Shown piece after piece: positions 53,110-62,528 of a stretch of 64,000 bases of DNA. Numbering within the stretch: the first letter of the stretch is position 1; every line of letters begins with the position of its first letter. The stretch is taken from positions 310,001-374,000 of the forward strand of contig NZ_JAINZT010000007.1 in NCBI RefSeq assembly GCF_020166515.1. Direction: 5' to 3'. A program made the translations under genes and the position numbers. The DNA is from Robertkochia flava (GTDB taxonomy: Bacteria > Bacteroidota > Bacteroidia > Flavobacteriales > Flavobacteriaceae). The notes beneath the pieces are model-generated. The model ran no database searches, was not told the origin of the DNA, and worked only from the letters and a program-made list of their open reading frames with translations.

Positions 53110-54356
53110 AATGTAAGTTGGTTAGTTTGGTCAATTCGCTTAATGAGTTCAATCAGGGCTCTGGAGTTGTGATAAGGGCATTTCCAAAGGCCCAGTTTAT
53201 CATCGTTCGGGTTGGGGTGTCCATGTTCATCAACACGCCAGAACCATTCGCCATTTTCCCGATCAATAAGCTTTCCCTTTATAAATATCCAAAGGTTAAT
53301 TACGGCATCAAGATATTCAAGCCTGGGGTCGATTGCAAATGCATCCATAAAACCAACCATAGCTTCGGCTTGTGGCCACCAGTGCTTGTCTTTATCCAGA
53401 ATATCATTTTCAATGCCGTTAAATACAGCACCATCCTTGTCCCTTCCATGCACCATGGTATTATTAGCTAATTTTAAGGCAGACTGCCTTATCGAGTCAA
53501 TGAGGCTTTGATCTTCCAGAACTTCGGCTGCCTCGTTTAACAACCAGGCACCTTCAATATCATGTCCGAAGGAAACAGATTGAGATCTCACCTGCCAATC
53601 GATATCAAAAAATAAATTGAAATGCCCAGTAGCTTTATCGATGATTTTATCTTGAAATATAAAGAGCAAATTAGCAATACTTTTTTTAAGGGTTTCATCC
53701 TTCCAAACCCGATAGAGGTTCGTGTAGGGTTCAATAATATGCAGATGCGTATTCATTGTTTTCGGGACATTGAGTTCTTTCTCGCTTAAGCGCATATCTT
53801 CAATATGACTCCAATCATTTTGTAAGGCTTCTATATATCCCGAATGCTTTTGATCTTTAAATTTTTCCTCGAGCAGGTTGAATAGTGTTACAGCATATTT
53901 TAGACTCAGGGAATTGTTGGTTGCGCTGTAGTATTCTGAAAATGCATAAATTCCGAAACCCTGAGCATAGGCCTGTTTCCTTTTATTTGTGGGAATGCCT
54001 TTAAAGTCAACCTCCCAAAACAATCCGCCGTATTGATAATCCCAGAAATGTTCGAGAAGATAGGCGAATATCGCATCCGCTTTCACTTTAAATGCCGGGT
54101 TCAGTGTTGTTTTGTAAGCTGCCGAAAAAGTCCATAACAACCGGGTGGTTAGCACGCAGCCTTTTGGTGCTGTATCATAGCGATTGCCATAATGATCAAT
54201 TCTTCCTATGACACCGCCGTTTTCCAGATCCAGGGCTTGATTACTCCAGAATTTGAGTAAAGTTTCTAATTCGCATTGCAATTCTCCCTTAAGCGAAACT
54301 AGTTTCCGGGGATATCCCTCGAGGTTGTATTTTGTAGAAGGAGTGTTAAGTTTCAT
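53094..54356 (-). CDS. AGE-family 2-epimerase, cellobiose/mannobiose 2-epimerase type
   Basis: The 420-residue cytoplasmic enzyme has an (alpha/alpha)6 barrel. It carries the cellobiose 2-epimerase marker MNTHLHIIEPYTNLYR, catalytic His265 and Glu268 (GHDIEGAW), and a third His396 (YHNSRALIEL). The ATG at 54356 is preferred over the TTG at 54359. It converts mannobiose to beta-1,4-mannosyl-glucose. It lies between the symporter and the GH130 phosphorylase, exactly as in the known mannan pathway. Confidence 0.92.
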   Translation of the reverse strand: MKLNTPSTKYNLEGYPRKLVSLKGELQCELETLLKFWSNQALDLENGGVIGRIDHYGNRYDTAPKGCVLTTRLLWTFSAAYKTTLNPAFKVKADAIFAYLLEHFWDYQYGGLFWEVDFKGIPTNKRKQAYAQGFGIYAFSEYYSATNNSLSLKYAVTLFNLLEEKFKDQKHSGYIEALQNDWSHIEDMRLSEKELNVPKTMNTHLHIIEPYTNLYRVWKDETLKKSIANLLFIFQDKIIDKATGHFNLFFDIDWQVRSQSVSFGHDIEGAWLLNEAAEVLEDQSLIDSIRQSALKLANNTMVHGRDKDGAVFNGIENDILDKDKHWWPQAEAMVGFMDAFAIDPRLEYLDAVINLWIFIKGKLIDRENGEWFWRVDEHGHPNPNDDKLGLWKCPYHNSRALIELIKRIDQTNQLTLCKTP

Positions 54357-54360
54357 CAAT

Positions 54361-55551
54361 TTACGGTTGAAGGGATGTTGGGTTAAGAATACTGGTGTTG
54401 GATTTAATTAATTCATTAATGGTCTCCACAGAACAATGCGAGTATAATTTATCTTCAGGTGAGTTGATGCAATAGTCTGTCAGCTTTTCAACACTTGTAG
54501 TAGCAACGTGCATTCTGGTATCTGAAGATGCGTAATAGATAAATACCTTTCCGTCTTCATCTTTAATCCATCCATTAGAAAATGCAACGTTGGAAACATC
54601 TCCCACACGCTCCTTTTTAAGTGGAGCAATTAAATAACCGTGGGGTTTATGGATGATTTCCCATGGTTTTTCCAAATGCGTCATGAACAGATATAAAGTA
54701 TAGCGTAAGCCAGCGGCGGTATTTCTAACGCCATGGGCCAGGTTCAACCATCCTTCATCGGTTCGGATAGGGGCAGGGCCCAGGCCATTCTTTACTTCAT
54801 AAACCGTGTGATATCTTTTAGAATCTACAATCGTTTCACTTTCTATTGTTGGATTCTCAATGGTTTCGGATAATCCAAAACCTATACCTCCACCTTTACC
54901 GGTATCAATAAATCCGTCTTGGGGTCTGGTGAAAAAAGCATATTTCCCGTTAATAAAATGAGGGAATAAAACTACATTTCGCTGTTGACCGGAATGGGTT
55001 ATGAGATCCGGCAAGCGTTCCCAGGTTATCAAGTCTTTAGTTCTTACAATCCCTGCCGCAGCAATTGCCGATGAGGTATCTCCCTCAGGTGCATGAGGGT
55101 CTTTACGTTCAGTACAAAACACGCCATAAATCCAGCCATCATCATGCTGGGTTAATCGCATATCGTAAACGTTGGTATCCGGGTTACTGGTTTGCGGAAT
55201 GCTGATGGGACGATCCCAAAATTTAAACTGGTCGATTCCATTTGGGCTTTCTGCAATGGCGAAAAGGGATTTTCGGTCATTGCCTTCGACCCGGGCTACC
55301 AATAAATATTTCCCATTCAGTTTGATAGCTCCCGCATTGAAAACAGCGTTAAAACCAATACGCTCCATAAAAAATGGATTGGTTGTTTCATTAAAATCAA
55401 AACGCCAGTTCAGGGGTATATGCTCCCTTGTTAATATGGGGTATTTATAACGGTTGTAAATTCCATTAGTACTAAACAATTTAATATTGGATCTGTTGAC
55501 CAAATTGCTGTGCTGGTCTGTGATCTTTTGCATTCGATCTGAAAAATTCAT
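54361..55551 (-). CDS. GH130 4-O-beta-D-mannosyl-D-glucose phosphorylase
   Basis: The 396-residue enzyme has a five-bladed beta-propeller typical of GH130: [47 protein letters not shown] and [16 protein letters not shown]. It splits mannosylglucose with phosphate into mannose-1-phosphate and glucose. GH130_1 is indicated by the epimerase partner. It starts 152 bases after the surface glycan-binding gene, with a hairpin in the gap, and ends 5 bases before the epimerase. Confidence 0.93.
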   Translation of the reverse strand: MNFSDRMQKITDQHSNLVNRSNIKLFSTNGIYNRYKYPILTREHIPLNWRFDFNETTNPFFMERIGFNAVFNAGAIKLNGKYLLVARVEGNDRKSLFAIAESPNGIDQFKFWDRPISIPQTSNPDTNVYDMRLTQHDDGWIYGVFCTERKDPHAPEGDTSSAIAAAGIVRTKDLITWERLPDLITHSGQQRNVVLFPHFINGKYAFFTRPQDGFIDTGKGGGIGFGLSETIENPTIESETIVDSKRYHTVYEVKNGLGPAPIRTDEGWLNLAHGVRNTAAGLRYTLYLFMTHLEKPWEIIHKPHGYLIAPLKKERVGDVSNVAFSNGWIKDEDGKVFIYYASSDTRMHVATTSVEKLTDYCINSPEDKLYSHCSVETINELIKSNTSILNPTSLQP

Positions 55552-55628
55552 ATCTCTTTAGTAATTCGTCAAATGTGATTTAAGCGATGCTGCTTTTCGG
55601 TGAAATGCTTATATATTGATCGTAAGCA

Positions 55629-55666
55629 TGTTGAAATGGGGTATTAAAACAATACCCCATTCAACA
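55629..55666 (-). repeat. Stable hairpin between the glycan-binding and GH130 genes
   Basis: TGTTGA-A-ATGGGGTATT (55629-55645) pairs with AATACCCCAT-TCAACA (55651-55666), a 16-bp stem with one bulged A and a 5-base loop. There is no T-run on the minus strand after it, so it is unlikely to be a full terminator. More probably it is an mRNA processing or stability element separating the susCD-type genes from the enzymes. Confidence 0.8.
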
Positions 55667-55703
55667 CAGAACAATAAATCAACCGGTGTTGAAATCGCTA
55701 ATT

Positions 55704-57389
55704 TTAATATCTGGGGCCCTCTGTAATTACAACTTCATCGATACTAATCCCAATGGTATTGGCATCGTTGCGATTTACAATGATTTCTATCCGGTCTATA
55801 GGCTCATCTTTGTTAAAACGCCTTAAAGTCGAATAGTGCGCGCCTAATTCGGTACTGCTATCACTCCAGTTCTCCATATCGGTATTGAAAAGACTGAACT
55901 GGAAGGTTTCCCAATTGCCATTGGTATCCGGGAAGAATTTTTGAACCAGAACGAGCTGTTCGTCATATTGATACATGCGTACAATAATATATTGAGCAGA
56001 GCCCTGGATTGAATTTAAGGCCAGCGACAAATAAGGATCATTAAATACAGAAAGCTGGGAATCTTTCATGTCTTTGGAAATGGATTGACCCCAGTAGCCA
56101 CTCCAATTTCCCAAGGATCCGTCATCGGTATAGGTGTAGAATTCTTGCCCGTAAAATGGATTTATCTCGTCTTTTCTATAGTTCAGCGATGCAACCGTTT
56201 CAGTCCCGTTCATCAGGTCTGGCCAAAGGGATGTATCTTCAAAATCCATCACAGCAATTTTCGCGGGCTTGGTTGAACCCACCAGGGCGTCGCCTATTTC
56301 CTGGCTTCCATCGTACTTCCCTTCCGTAATTTTTACGTAGGCTATATCGATATCCTGATTAGAGCCGGCATTTCCGGCCTTAAGTCCGAGGGTAGGTAAA
56401 AAGGTTGCCGGATTCCAGCCATCACCTTCCCAATTGTCTTCCAGCGGTTGTGAAATTATAATCCATTCACCTCCGGTGTCAAAACCGTAACCGAAATGTC
56501 TCCACGAGCCTGGGGATTCCATTTGGAAATATCCGGCGCTTCCTGCAGGGGTTCTAACGGCAAAGGTTAAATGTGGATTGACCAATGTGCTGAAATTAGG
56601 TGTTTCGGCAATAGAAATACTTCCGGTTGCCTTATCCCATCCGTATCCAGGCGCTCTTAGAGAGAAGTAACTCTCCTGATTCCCCAATACCTCTCCGGTT
56701 TCAATGGTAGCCGTTCCCTCTCCCTGGTACGGAATAACGCCATCTTCAAAATCCCACAGGATCACTTCGTCATATGCGATAAACGGATAGATAACATTGA
56801 TTTTTTCTGCAGTTGGAATTTCATTTCGGGCCAGACTTTTAAAAGAGATATCCACCAGCATTCCAGCTCTCAGATCCAGATTAGAAACTGATAAAATTAT
56901 CTCTGATTCTGATTTTGAGATAATAGGGACCGTCTCTCCGTCAACGGTAACTTCAGTCAAAAGATCTACGTTTTCTCCGGTTACTTTAAAGGTCAGGCCA
57001 ACCTGAATTTCGCTCACTTCCATAACGGTAGTTTCCTGAATCAGCGGAACAAAATTTTCACTGGTCTGATAACTCTGTTCGTATTCATTTGTAACGCGTA
57101 TAGGTGCACCACTTACTGACATATTCCTGGGAACAACAACCGTCAGCGAATTTTCATCTGCAGCAACTTCCATGTCTTCTCCTGCCACTTCCCCAAAGTA
57201 TACGTTGGTTACTTTGGTGAAATTTCCCGTAAGGGTTATTGTACTGGACAGATAATCACTAAAGGTACTAACACCTGTTATCGTAGGAACTGGCCAATTG
57301 ATGTCGTAAAAGGAATCATCCTTTTGGCAACTAATAACTGTTGTCAAAGCAAGAATGATAACCGCGATGTATGTTATATGCTTTTTCAT
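55704..57389 (-). CDS. Surface glycan-binding lipoprotein (IPT/TIG-containing, SusE/F position)
   Basis: The 561-residue lipoprotein has lipobox VISC (Cys21). Two to three IPT/TIG immunoglobulin-like domains (about 35-205) follow, as in PVPTITGVSTFSDYLSSTITL, and then a beta-sandwich module (about 210-560, with YDEVILWDFEDGVIPYQG). The position after SusD and the layout match surface glycan-binding proteins. It likely grips mannan chains on the cell surface. Confidence 0.9.
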   Translation of the reverse strand: MKKHITYIAVIILALTTVISCQKDDSFYDINWPVPTITGVSTFSDYLSSTITLTGNFTKVTNVYFGEVAGEDMEVAADENSLTVVVPRNMSVSGAPIRVTNEYEQSYQTSENFVPLIQETTVMEVSEIQVGLTFKVTGENVDLLTEVTVDGETVPIISKSESEIILSVSNLDLRAGMLVDISFKSLARNEIPTAEKINVIYPFIAYDEVILWDFEDGVIPYQGEGTATIETGEVLGNQESYFSLRAPGYGWDKATGSISIAETPNFSTLVNPHLTFAVRTPAGSAGYFQMESPGSWRHFGYGFDTGGEWIIISQPLEDNWEGDGWNPATFLPTLGLKAGNAGSNQDIDIAYVKITEGKYDGSQEIGDALVGSTKPAKIAVMDFEDTSLWPDLMNGTETVASLNYRKDEINPFYGQEFYTYTDDGSLGNWSGYWGQSISKDMKDSQLSVFNDPYLSLALNSIQGSAQYIIVRMYQYDEQLVLVQKFFPDTNGNWETFQFSLFNTDMENWSDSSTELGAHYSTLRRFNKDEPIDRIEIIVNRNDANTIGISIDEVVITEGPRY

Positions 57390-57407
57390 TTCTGTAATTT
57401 TTAGTTT

Positions 57408-59003
57408 TTAGTAACCTTTGTTTTGAGTTAAGCCAAAGGCGTTCACATCCCCAATAGGAATAGGTAATAATCCATCATGGGATATATAGTTATCTGTAAA
57501 AGGCAGGAGTTCAATTCTCCCGGTTCTAACGATATCAAAATATCGTATTCCTTCCAGGGCCAGTTCTAATCTGCGCTCTTTCCAGATATCCTGCAATAAG
57601 ACATTTCCGGTGGAAAGAATATCAGGAACGGAGGCACCTGGAAATACATCATAGGTATAGTTGGAAGTTTGACCTTCAGCAGAACCCAATGGCATCGTTG
57701 AGTTTTGAGCACGTCTTCTTACCATATTGACGTAGTTTCTTGCTTCACCTTCAAACCCTTTGTAATAGGCAGCTTCTGCATGTGCTAATAGCACTTCCGC
57801 ATATCGCATCACCCGTTTGTTCACGTCCTGGTTGTTGTGATTTCCATGTCTTGCCTCTTTAGCCAGGGCGTATTTCCTGTTCAATCGACAGGCAGTTAAA
57901 AAGTCTTTTGTACTATCATCAGACAGGGTCCAAAGCTGCTTATCCCAGATTTGTTTTACCCCAAATAAGATATCGTATTCCTGTCCGTAAATGGTACAGA
58001 ACAACCGTGGATCTGATTCTGAAAATGTATTGTACAGATCGTCGGTAGGCAGATTGAAACACCAGCCCCAGTCATCCCGGTTACCCATTTGTACTATGGT
58101 GGTATTCCCTACACTTTCTCCCCATTCATTGTTAGTTTGCTTGTGTTGAATTTCGAAAATGGATTCGATGTTGTTTTCACCTTCTTCTTCCCAGATGGTC
58201 GCAAAGTTTCCCGCCAACGCATATTCGCCTGAATTAATAATTTCATTGGTCAGGTTGTAAACTTCATCCCAATTGGTGGCAGGATCCACATTATGACCGG
58301 CGGATGATGCTAAAACTGAATTATAGGTATAACCGGTTTCCTGCATAAGTACCCTTACCTTGAGCATGCGGGCGGCCCCTTTGGTGGCACGTCCCAGATC
58401 TGCAGTCCTGTATTCGTTTTTTTCGGGCAAGGCAGTTATAGCATCGTCCAGATCTTTTTTAATGAAGGCATATACTTCGGAGACTGAACTACGAGGTGCT
58501 GTGAGGTTATCGACCGTAAAATCGGCCTCAATCAATGGGACGCCTCCGTAAAGCGGAACAAGTTTTGAATAGGCATAGGCGCGTAAAAACTTGGCTTCCC
58601 CAATAATTCGTTGTTTTAAATCCTCATCAAAAGTAGCCTGAGATACTGAATTTATGACCTCATTAGCTCTGACAATAGTGGTGTAGAGCAGGGTCCAGGT
58701 GCCACCTGAGACTCCATTCCCGGAGTTTGCTGTAAACTGTCTCAGGTATTCCCGGTCTACCCAGTCAAAGAAGCTGCTGCCACCCTTTACAGCGTCATCA
58801 GATAGAATATCGCCATAAACAAAGTATTCATCATCCTGAATTGCAGCATATACTGAGGTAAGTCCCGCCAGGGCATTATCCGGATCATTGAAATAAACCG
58901 TTGCGGTTTGAGTACCAATGTTTTCAAGATCTGTTAGATCTCCTTCACAAGAGTTAAGAAATATAACAGCTAAAGAAAATGGAATAAGTTTATATAGTTT
59001 CAT
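57408..59003 (-). CDS. SusD/RagB-family glycan-binding lipoprotein
   Basis: The 531-residue lipoprotein has lipobox LNSC (Cys19). The SusD features are the N-terminal TPR helices (DNALAGLTSVYAAIQD, KFLRAYAYSKLVPLYGGVPL) and C-terminal VMRYAEVLLAHAEAAYYKG with the ERRLELALEGIRYFDIVRTGR motif. It forms the lid over the SusC transporter. It starts 11 bases after the SusC gene. Confidence 0.95.
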   Translation of the reverse strand: MKLYKLIPFSLAVIFLNSCEGDLTDLENIGTQTATVYFNDPDNALAGLTSVYAAIQDDEYFVYGDILSDDAVKGGSSFFDWVDREYLRQFTANSGNGVSGGTWTLLYTTIVRANEVINSVSQATFDEDLKQRIIGEAKFLRAYAYSKLVPLYGGVPLIEADFTVDNLTAPRSSVSEVYAFIKKDLDDAITALPEKNEYRTADLGRATKGAARMLKVRVLMQETGYTYNSVLASSAGHNVDPATNWDEVYNLTNEIINSGEYALAGNFATIWEEEGENNIESIFEIQHKQTNNEWGESVGNTTIVQMGNRDDWGWCFNLPTDDLYNTFSESDPRLFCTIYGQEYDILFGVKQIWDKQLWTLSDDSTKDFLTACRLNRKYALAKEARHGNHNNQDVNKRVMRYAEVLLAHAEAAYYKGFEGEARNYVNMVRRRAQNSTMPLGSAEGQTSNYTYDVFPGASVPDILSTGNVLLQDIWKERRLELALEGIRYFDIVRTGRIELLPFTDNYISHDGLLPIPIGDVNAFGLTQNKGY

Positions 59004-59014
59004 TGCTGATTTTT

Positions 59015-62000
59015 TTAAAAGTTTATGTTCAATCCGAAATAGTATAATCTGGGTTGGGGGTAGTTCCCAAGGTCTACGCCAATCCCCAGACTTCTTACAT
59101 CGGTGGCTGCGTCCTGTGTCAGGTCACCGATTTCAGGGTCGTATCCTTTATAATTGGTTAAGGTCCACAGGTTCTGGCCTGATACATAAAAACGCAAGCG
59201 ATCAATTCCGGAGTCTCCCATCAATTTTGAGGGGATGGTATAGCCAATTTGAAGATTTTTCAATCTTAAAAAGGAACCGTCTTCGACATACCTGTCAGAA
59301 AAACGAAGATTATTATTTGCATCAGATAAAGTAACCCTTGGCTGTGTACCATTGGGATTATTATCGGGATGAAAACGATCTAATCTGTCCTGGTATGCAT
59401 TGTAATAGTCATTTACATCCAGGAGCCTTAAACTCATTCCGTTAACGATTTCTGCACCCTCAACTCCAAAGAAATTTCCTGACAGATCGATCCCCTTCCA
59501 TTCCACGTTGAAAACAAATCCGTAGTAGAAATCGGCCTGCCCGGAACCGAGATAGGTCCTGTCATCGGCCTCAATGGTCCCATTGCCATTCAAGTCGACA
59601 AATCTTACATCACCCACCCGGGCATTAGGCTGTATGCTGGCATAGGCATCGACCTCGTCCTGTGATCGGAAAATACCATCGGTCTGATAGCCGTAGAAAT
59701 ATGCGATTTCTCTACCGGATTCTGTCCTGGTTGTAAAGCCAAGCTTGTCAATGAACCCACCATCGATAAATGCATCTTCATCAGAGTTTAATTTGGTGAT
59801 CTCATTGTCTATCAAAGTGATATTGGCACCAACAGAAAAATTAAAATCTCCAAGACTTTTGCCATAATTGGCAGCAAATTCGAAACCTTTGTTGTTCATG
59901 GTTCCAATGTTTGCGTTGGGCAGGTCTTTTGGGTAGTATCCTGGAAGGGCTACCCGGGTGATCATGTCTTTGGTGTCTTTTATAAAATAATCTGCTGTAA
60001 GGCTAAGATCTCCCTCAAGAAAGCCCATGTCGACACCTAAATTCAAGGTTTCTACGATTTCCCATTTTAAATTGGGAGTAGGAATGTTGGTTGTTGTTCC
60101 TCCCTGGTATTGGATGCCGTTAAATACGTATTGCATGGAGTAGTTGCCTATGTTGGCTACATCGGATCCGGCCTGCGCACTGGCCTGGTTACCCACACGG
60201 CCCCATCCTGCCCTGAATTTTAAAGCTGAAAACAGGTTCAGGTCCTGGATAAATTGTTCTTGCTCTGCTCTCCAGGATGCCCCAAAGGAAGGAAATACCC
60301 CCCATTTGTTATCTCCCGAAAATTTACTGGTTCCGTCATATCGAACTGTTCCGGTAAGCATGTATTTATTGTCAAAGGAGTAGAAGGCACGTACAAAATA
60401 GGATTGCGTACCACCCTGACCCTGGTAGGCATTGACACGTTCGTTAAAAGACGTGGCAAGGTTTAAATATTGCAAAGGTTCTTCCTCAGGTACATCTATA
60501 CCGGTTGCACTAAACCCTTCGCTTCTGTTGTAAGATGATTCATGCCCCAAGGTGGCCATGATTCGGTGTACCTCATTAAACGTTTTGTTGTAATTCAGTA
60601 AGTTGATCCAGGTCCAACTGTAGAAGTCCCCCCTTTGTTCAAACAGCTGACTCTCCGGCCTGTTGAAATTTTCACTTAAATAATAGGCAGGGCTGAAATT
60701 TTTATTGTGGATGGCACCATTAGAGACCTGATAGGTAGTTCTGAAATTTAGCCCTTCGATAATATCGATGTCGAGCCATGAACGAAACATATAGGAATTA
60801 ACGCTATTTTCCCCATACTTCAATTGGTCGACAATAAGTGCCGGATTGTTGCCAAATGCAGTCATCATCGGAATAAATTCCCCTTCTGCGTTTCTTGGGC
60901 TGTCAAGGGGACTGGAGGTTAAGGCCAGCGGAATAGGGCCATTATATATTCCTTCAGGGAAATTGCCGAATTCGTTGCTGAAGAGGTTGATCTGAACTCC
61001 GGCGTTAACGTTTTTATTGAAATAGTATTCTGTTTTCGTGTTGAAGATGTACTTTTTAAAGGCGGTATTCTTCACAATACCATCCTCGTCGAAAATACTT
61101 CCACTTAAGGAGTAAATAAGTTTTCTTCCGGAATCATCATTGCTTGAGATTCCTCCCCGGACACTTAAATTGTAGTTTTGCTGTTGTGCCTGGCGAAACA
61201 CTTCGTTTTGCCAATTTGTTCCTTCAGCGTTATTGGCGATAGCGAAGTTTATGCGGCTTTCCAGGTTGGTTGGAAGGGTTTGTCCGTCATTAGCAGCTGC
61301 CTCGAGGATCAGTTGTCCATGTTGTGATGCGTTTAAAAGATCTACTCTATTGGGTGTTTCTGCAATCCCGTAATACGTATTAAACGAAAATTCGGGCTTT
61401 GTGGTGGCACTTCCACTTTTTGTGGTTACGATGATTACACCATTAGCCCCTTTATTTCCATAGATCGCGGTGGAGGAGGCATCTTTTAATATTTCAATAC
61501 TTTCAATATCTTCCGGAGCAAGAAATTCTATATCATTCCCCATGGGTACTCCGTCAACCACGTATAGCGGATCTGAATTATTGGTACTCCCCACACCCCG
61601 GATTCTCACCTTCATCCCGGCTCCTGGTTGTCCGGAAGTCTTATTGATAACAACACCGGCCACCCTTCCCTGGATGGCTTCTACCGGGCGGTTGGAGGCA
61701 ACCTTCAAAAGGTCATCTCCGCTTACGGAGGAGACCGCCCCCGTCAGATCACTTTTTTTAACAGCGCCATAACCAATGACAACAACTTCGTCGAGTCCCA
61801 CCATATCGGTCTGGAGGACAACGTTTATGATGGTCTGATCTTCTACCACAACCTCTTTAGTTTTAAAACCTACATAGGAGAAAAGTAAAACATCTTCTCC
61901 CTCCGATAGCGTGAGAGAATAATTACCATCAAAGTCGGTGGAAGTTCCATTATTGCTTCCCTGTACTATGATTGAAACACCGGGTATAGGCATGTTACCT

Positions 62001-62101
62001 TCATCAGTAACAGTACCACTTACCGTTTTGTCTTGGGCATACACTGTCCATAGTGGCGCAAGCAGCAGGATAGATAGAACAGTGCGAAGGTGGTTTGTCA
62101 T
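59015..62101 (-). CDS. SusC/RagA-family TonB-linked outer-membrane transporter
   Basis: The 1028-residue protein has a signal peptide ending WTVYAQ and a CarboxypepD-regulatory-like domain (about 25-115, KTVSGTVTDEGNMPIPGVSI). The SusC plug follows, with the VVVIGYGAVKKSDLTGAVSS signature and DPLYVVDGVPM. The barrel ends YYFGLNINF. No N-terminal STN domain is present, so it is not coupled to an anti-sigma factor; regulation is by the AraC gene next to it. It is the first gene of the mannan locus. Confidence 0.96.
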   Translation of the reverse strand: MTNHLRTVLSILLLAPLWTVYAQDKTVSGTVTDEGNMPIPGVSIIVQGSNNGTSTDFDGNYSLTLSEGEDVLLFSYVGFKTKEVVVEDQTIINVVLQTDMVGLDEVVVIGYGAVKKSDLTGAVSSVSGDDLLKVASNRPVEAIQGRVAGVVINKTSGQPGAGMKVRIRGVGSTNNSDPLYVVDGVPMGNDIEFLAPEDIESIEILKDASSTAIYGNKGANGVIIVTTKSGSATTKPEFSFNTYYGIAETPNRVDLLNASQHGQLILEAAANDGQTLPTNLESRINFAIANNAEGTNWQNEVFRQAQQQNYNLSVRGGISSNDDSGRKLIYSLSGSIFDEDGIVKNTAFKKYIFNTKTEYYFNKNVNAGVQINLFSNEFGNFPEGIYNGPIPLALTSSPLDSPRNAEGEFIPMMTAFGNNPALIVDQLKYGENSVNSYMFRSWLDIDIIEGLNFRTTYQVSNGAIHNKNFSPAYYLSENFNRPESQLFEQRGDFYSWTWINLLNYNKTFNEVHRIMATLGHESSYNRSEGFSATGIDVPEEEPLQYLNLATSFNERVNAYQGQGGTQSYFVRAFYSFDNKYMLTGTVRYDGTSKFSGDNKWGVFPSFGASWRAEQEQFIQDLNLFSALKFRAGWGRVGNQASAQAGSDVANIGNYSMQYVFNGIQYQGGTTTNIPTPNLKWEIVETLNLGVDMGFLEGDLSLTADYFIKDTKDMITRVALPGYYPKDLPNANIGTMNNKGFEFAANYGKSLGDFNFSVGANITLIDNEITKLNSDEDAFIDGGFIDKLGFTTRTESGREIAYFYGYQTDGIFRSQDEVDAYASIQPNARVGDVRFVDLNGNGTIEADDRTYLGSGQADFYYGFVFNVEWKGIDLSGNFFGVEGAEIVNGMSLRLLDVNDYYNAYQDRLDRFHPDNNPNGTQPRVTLSDANNNLRFSDRYVEDGSFLRLKNLQIGYTIPSKLMGDSGIDRLRFYVSGQNLWTLTNYKGYDPEIGDLTQDAATDVRSLGIGVDLGNYPQPRLYYFGLNINF

Positions 62102-62351
62102 AATTATTAGTTTAGTTGATATACTCCATATAGCCAGAAAAACTCAAAATATTTATCAATTTTTAATGGCAAATATGTGCTTAATTTTCATGCTTCTAAA
62201 TTATATACTCTCCCTACTTCAATTAAATATTATTACATCGATTAATGATACTATTCTATCAATATCAATATTTCCACTGTTAAACAGATCATTTCATTTC
62301 TAATAATTATAAATTAGATATATTGTAAATCATTAAATTAGCTTGTTAATA

Positions 62352-62384
62352 TTTGAGGATTTCTAAAATTTGAATTTACTTTTG
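62352..62384 (+). promoter_or_regulatory. Bacteroidota-type promoter for the AraC gene
   Basis: TTTG (62352-62355), a 21-base spacer, and TACTTTTG (62377-62384) match the -33 TTTG / -7 TAnnTTTG consensus exactly. The predicted start near 62391 leads into the AraC gene, whose ATG is at 62529. Confidence 0.6.
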
Positions 62385-62408
62385 TTAAAATAGAAGCGAT
62401 TATGATTA

Positions 62409-62428
62409 ATATAGCACATGTGCTATAT
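62409..62428. promoter_or_regulatory. Perfect 20-bp palindrome, probable operator
   Basis: The sequence ATATAGCACATGTGCTATAT is its own reverse complement. It lies just after the predicted start of the AraC promoter and between the divergent AraC and susC genes. Such a site could bind a dimeric regulator and control either direction. AraC proteins normally bind direct repeats, so another regulator might use it. Confidence 0.65.
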
Positions 62429-62528
62429 CATTAAATAATATGTACTATTCAATCAATTAGGAGTGATACTTTTGAAACGATGGGTTTCCTGTTAATACGT
62501 TAATTGTCAATTTAATCCTACAGTAATT

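Larger units (their letters stand above)
62102..62528. other. AT-rich divergent regulatory region of the mannan locus
   Basis: These 427 bases are notably AT-rich and contain the promoter and palindrome described separately. No ORF is credible. The susC-side promoter should lie at 62102-62300, but no clear minus-strand -7 box was found. Confidence 0.7.

Noticed and set aside
62102-62300. A minus-strand promoter for the SusC gene
   Set aside because: No TAnnTTTG match with a suitably spaced TTG was found, so no position is claimed.
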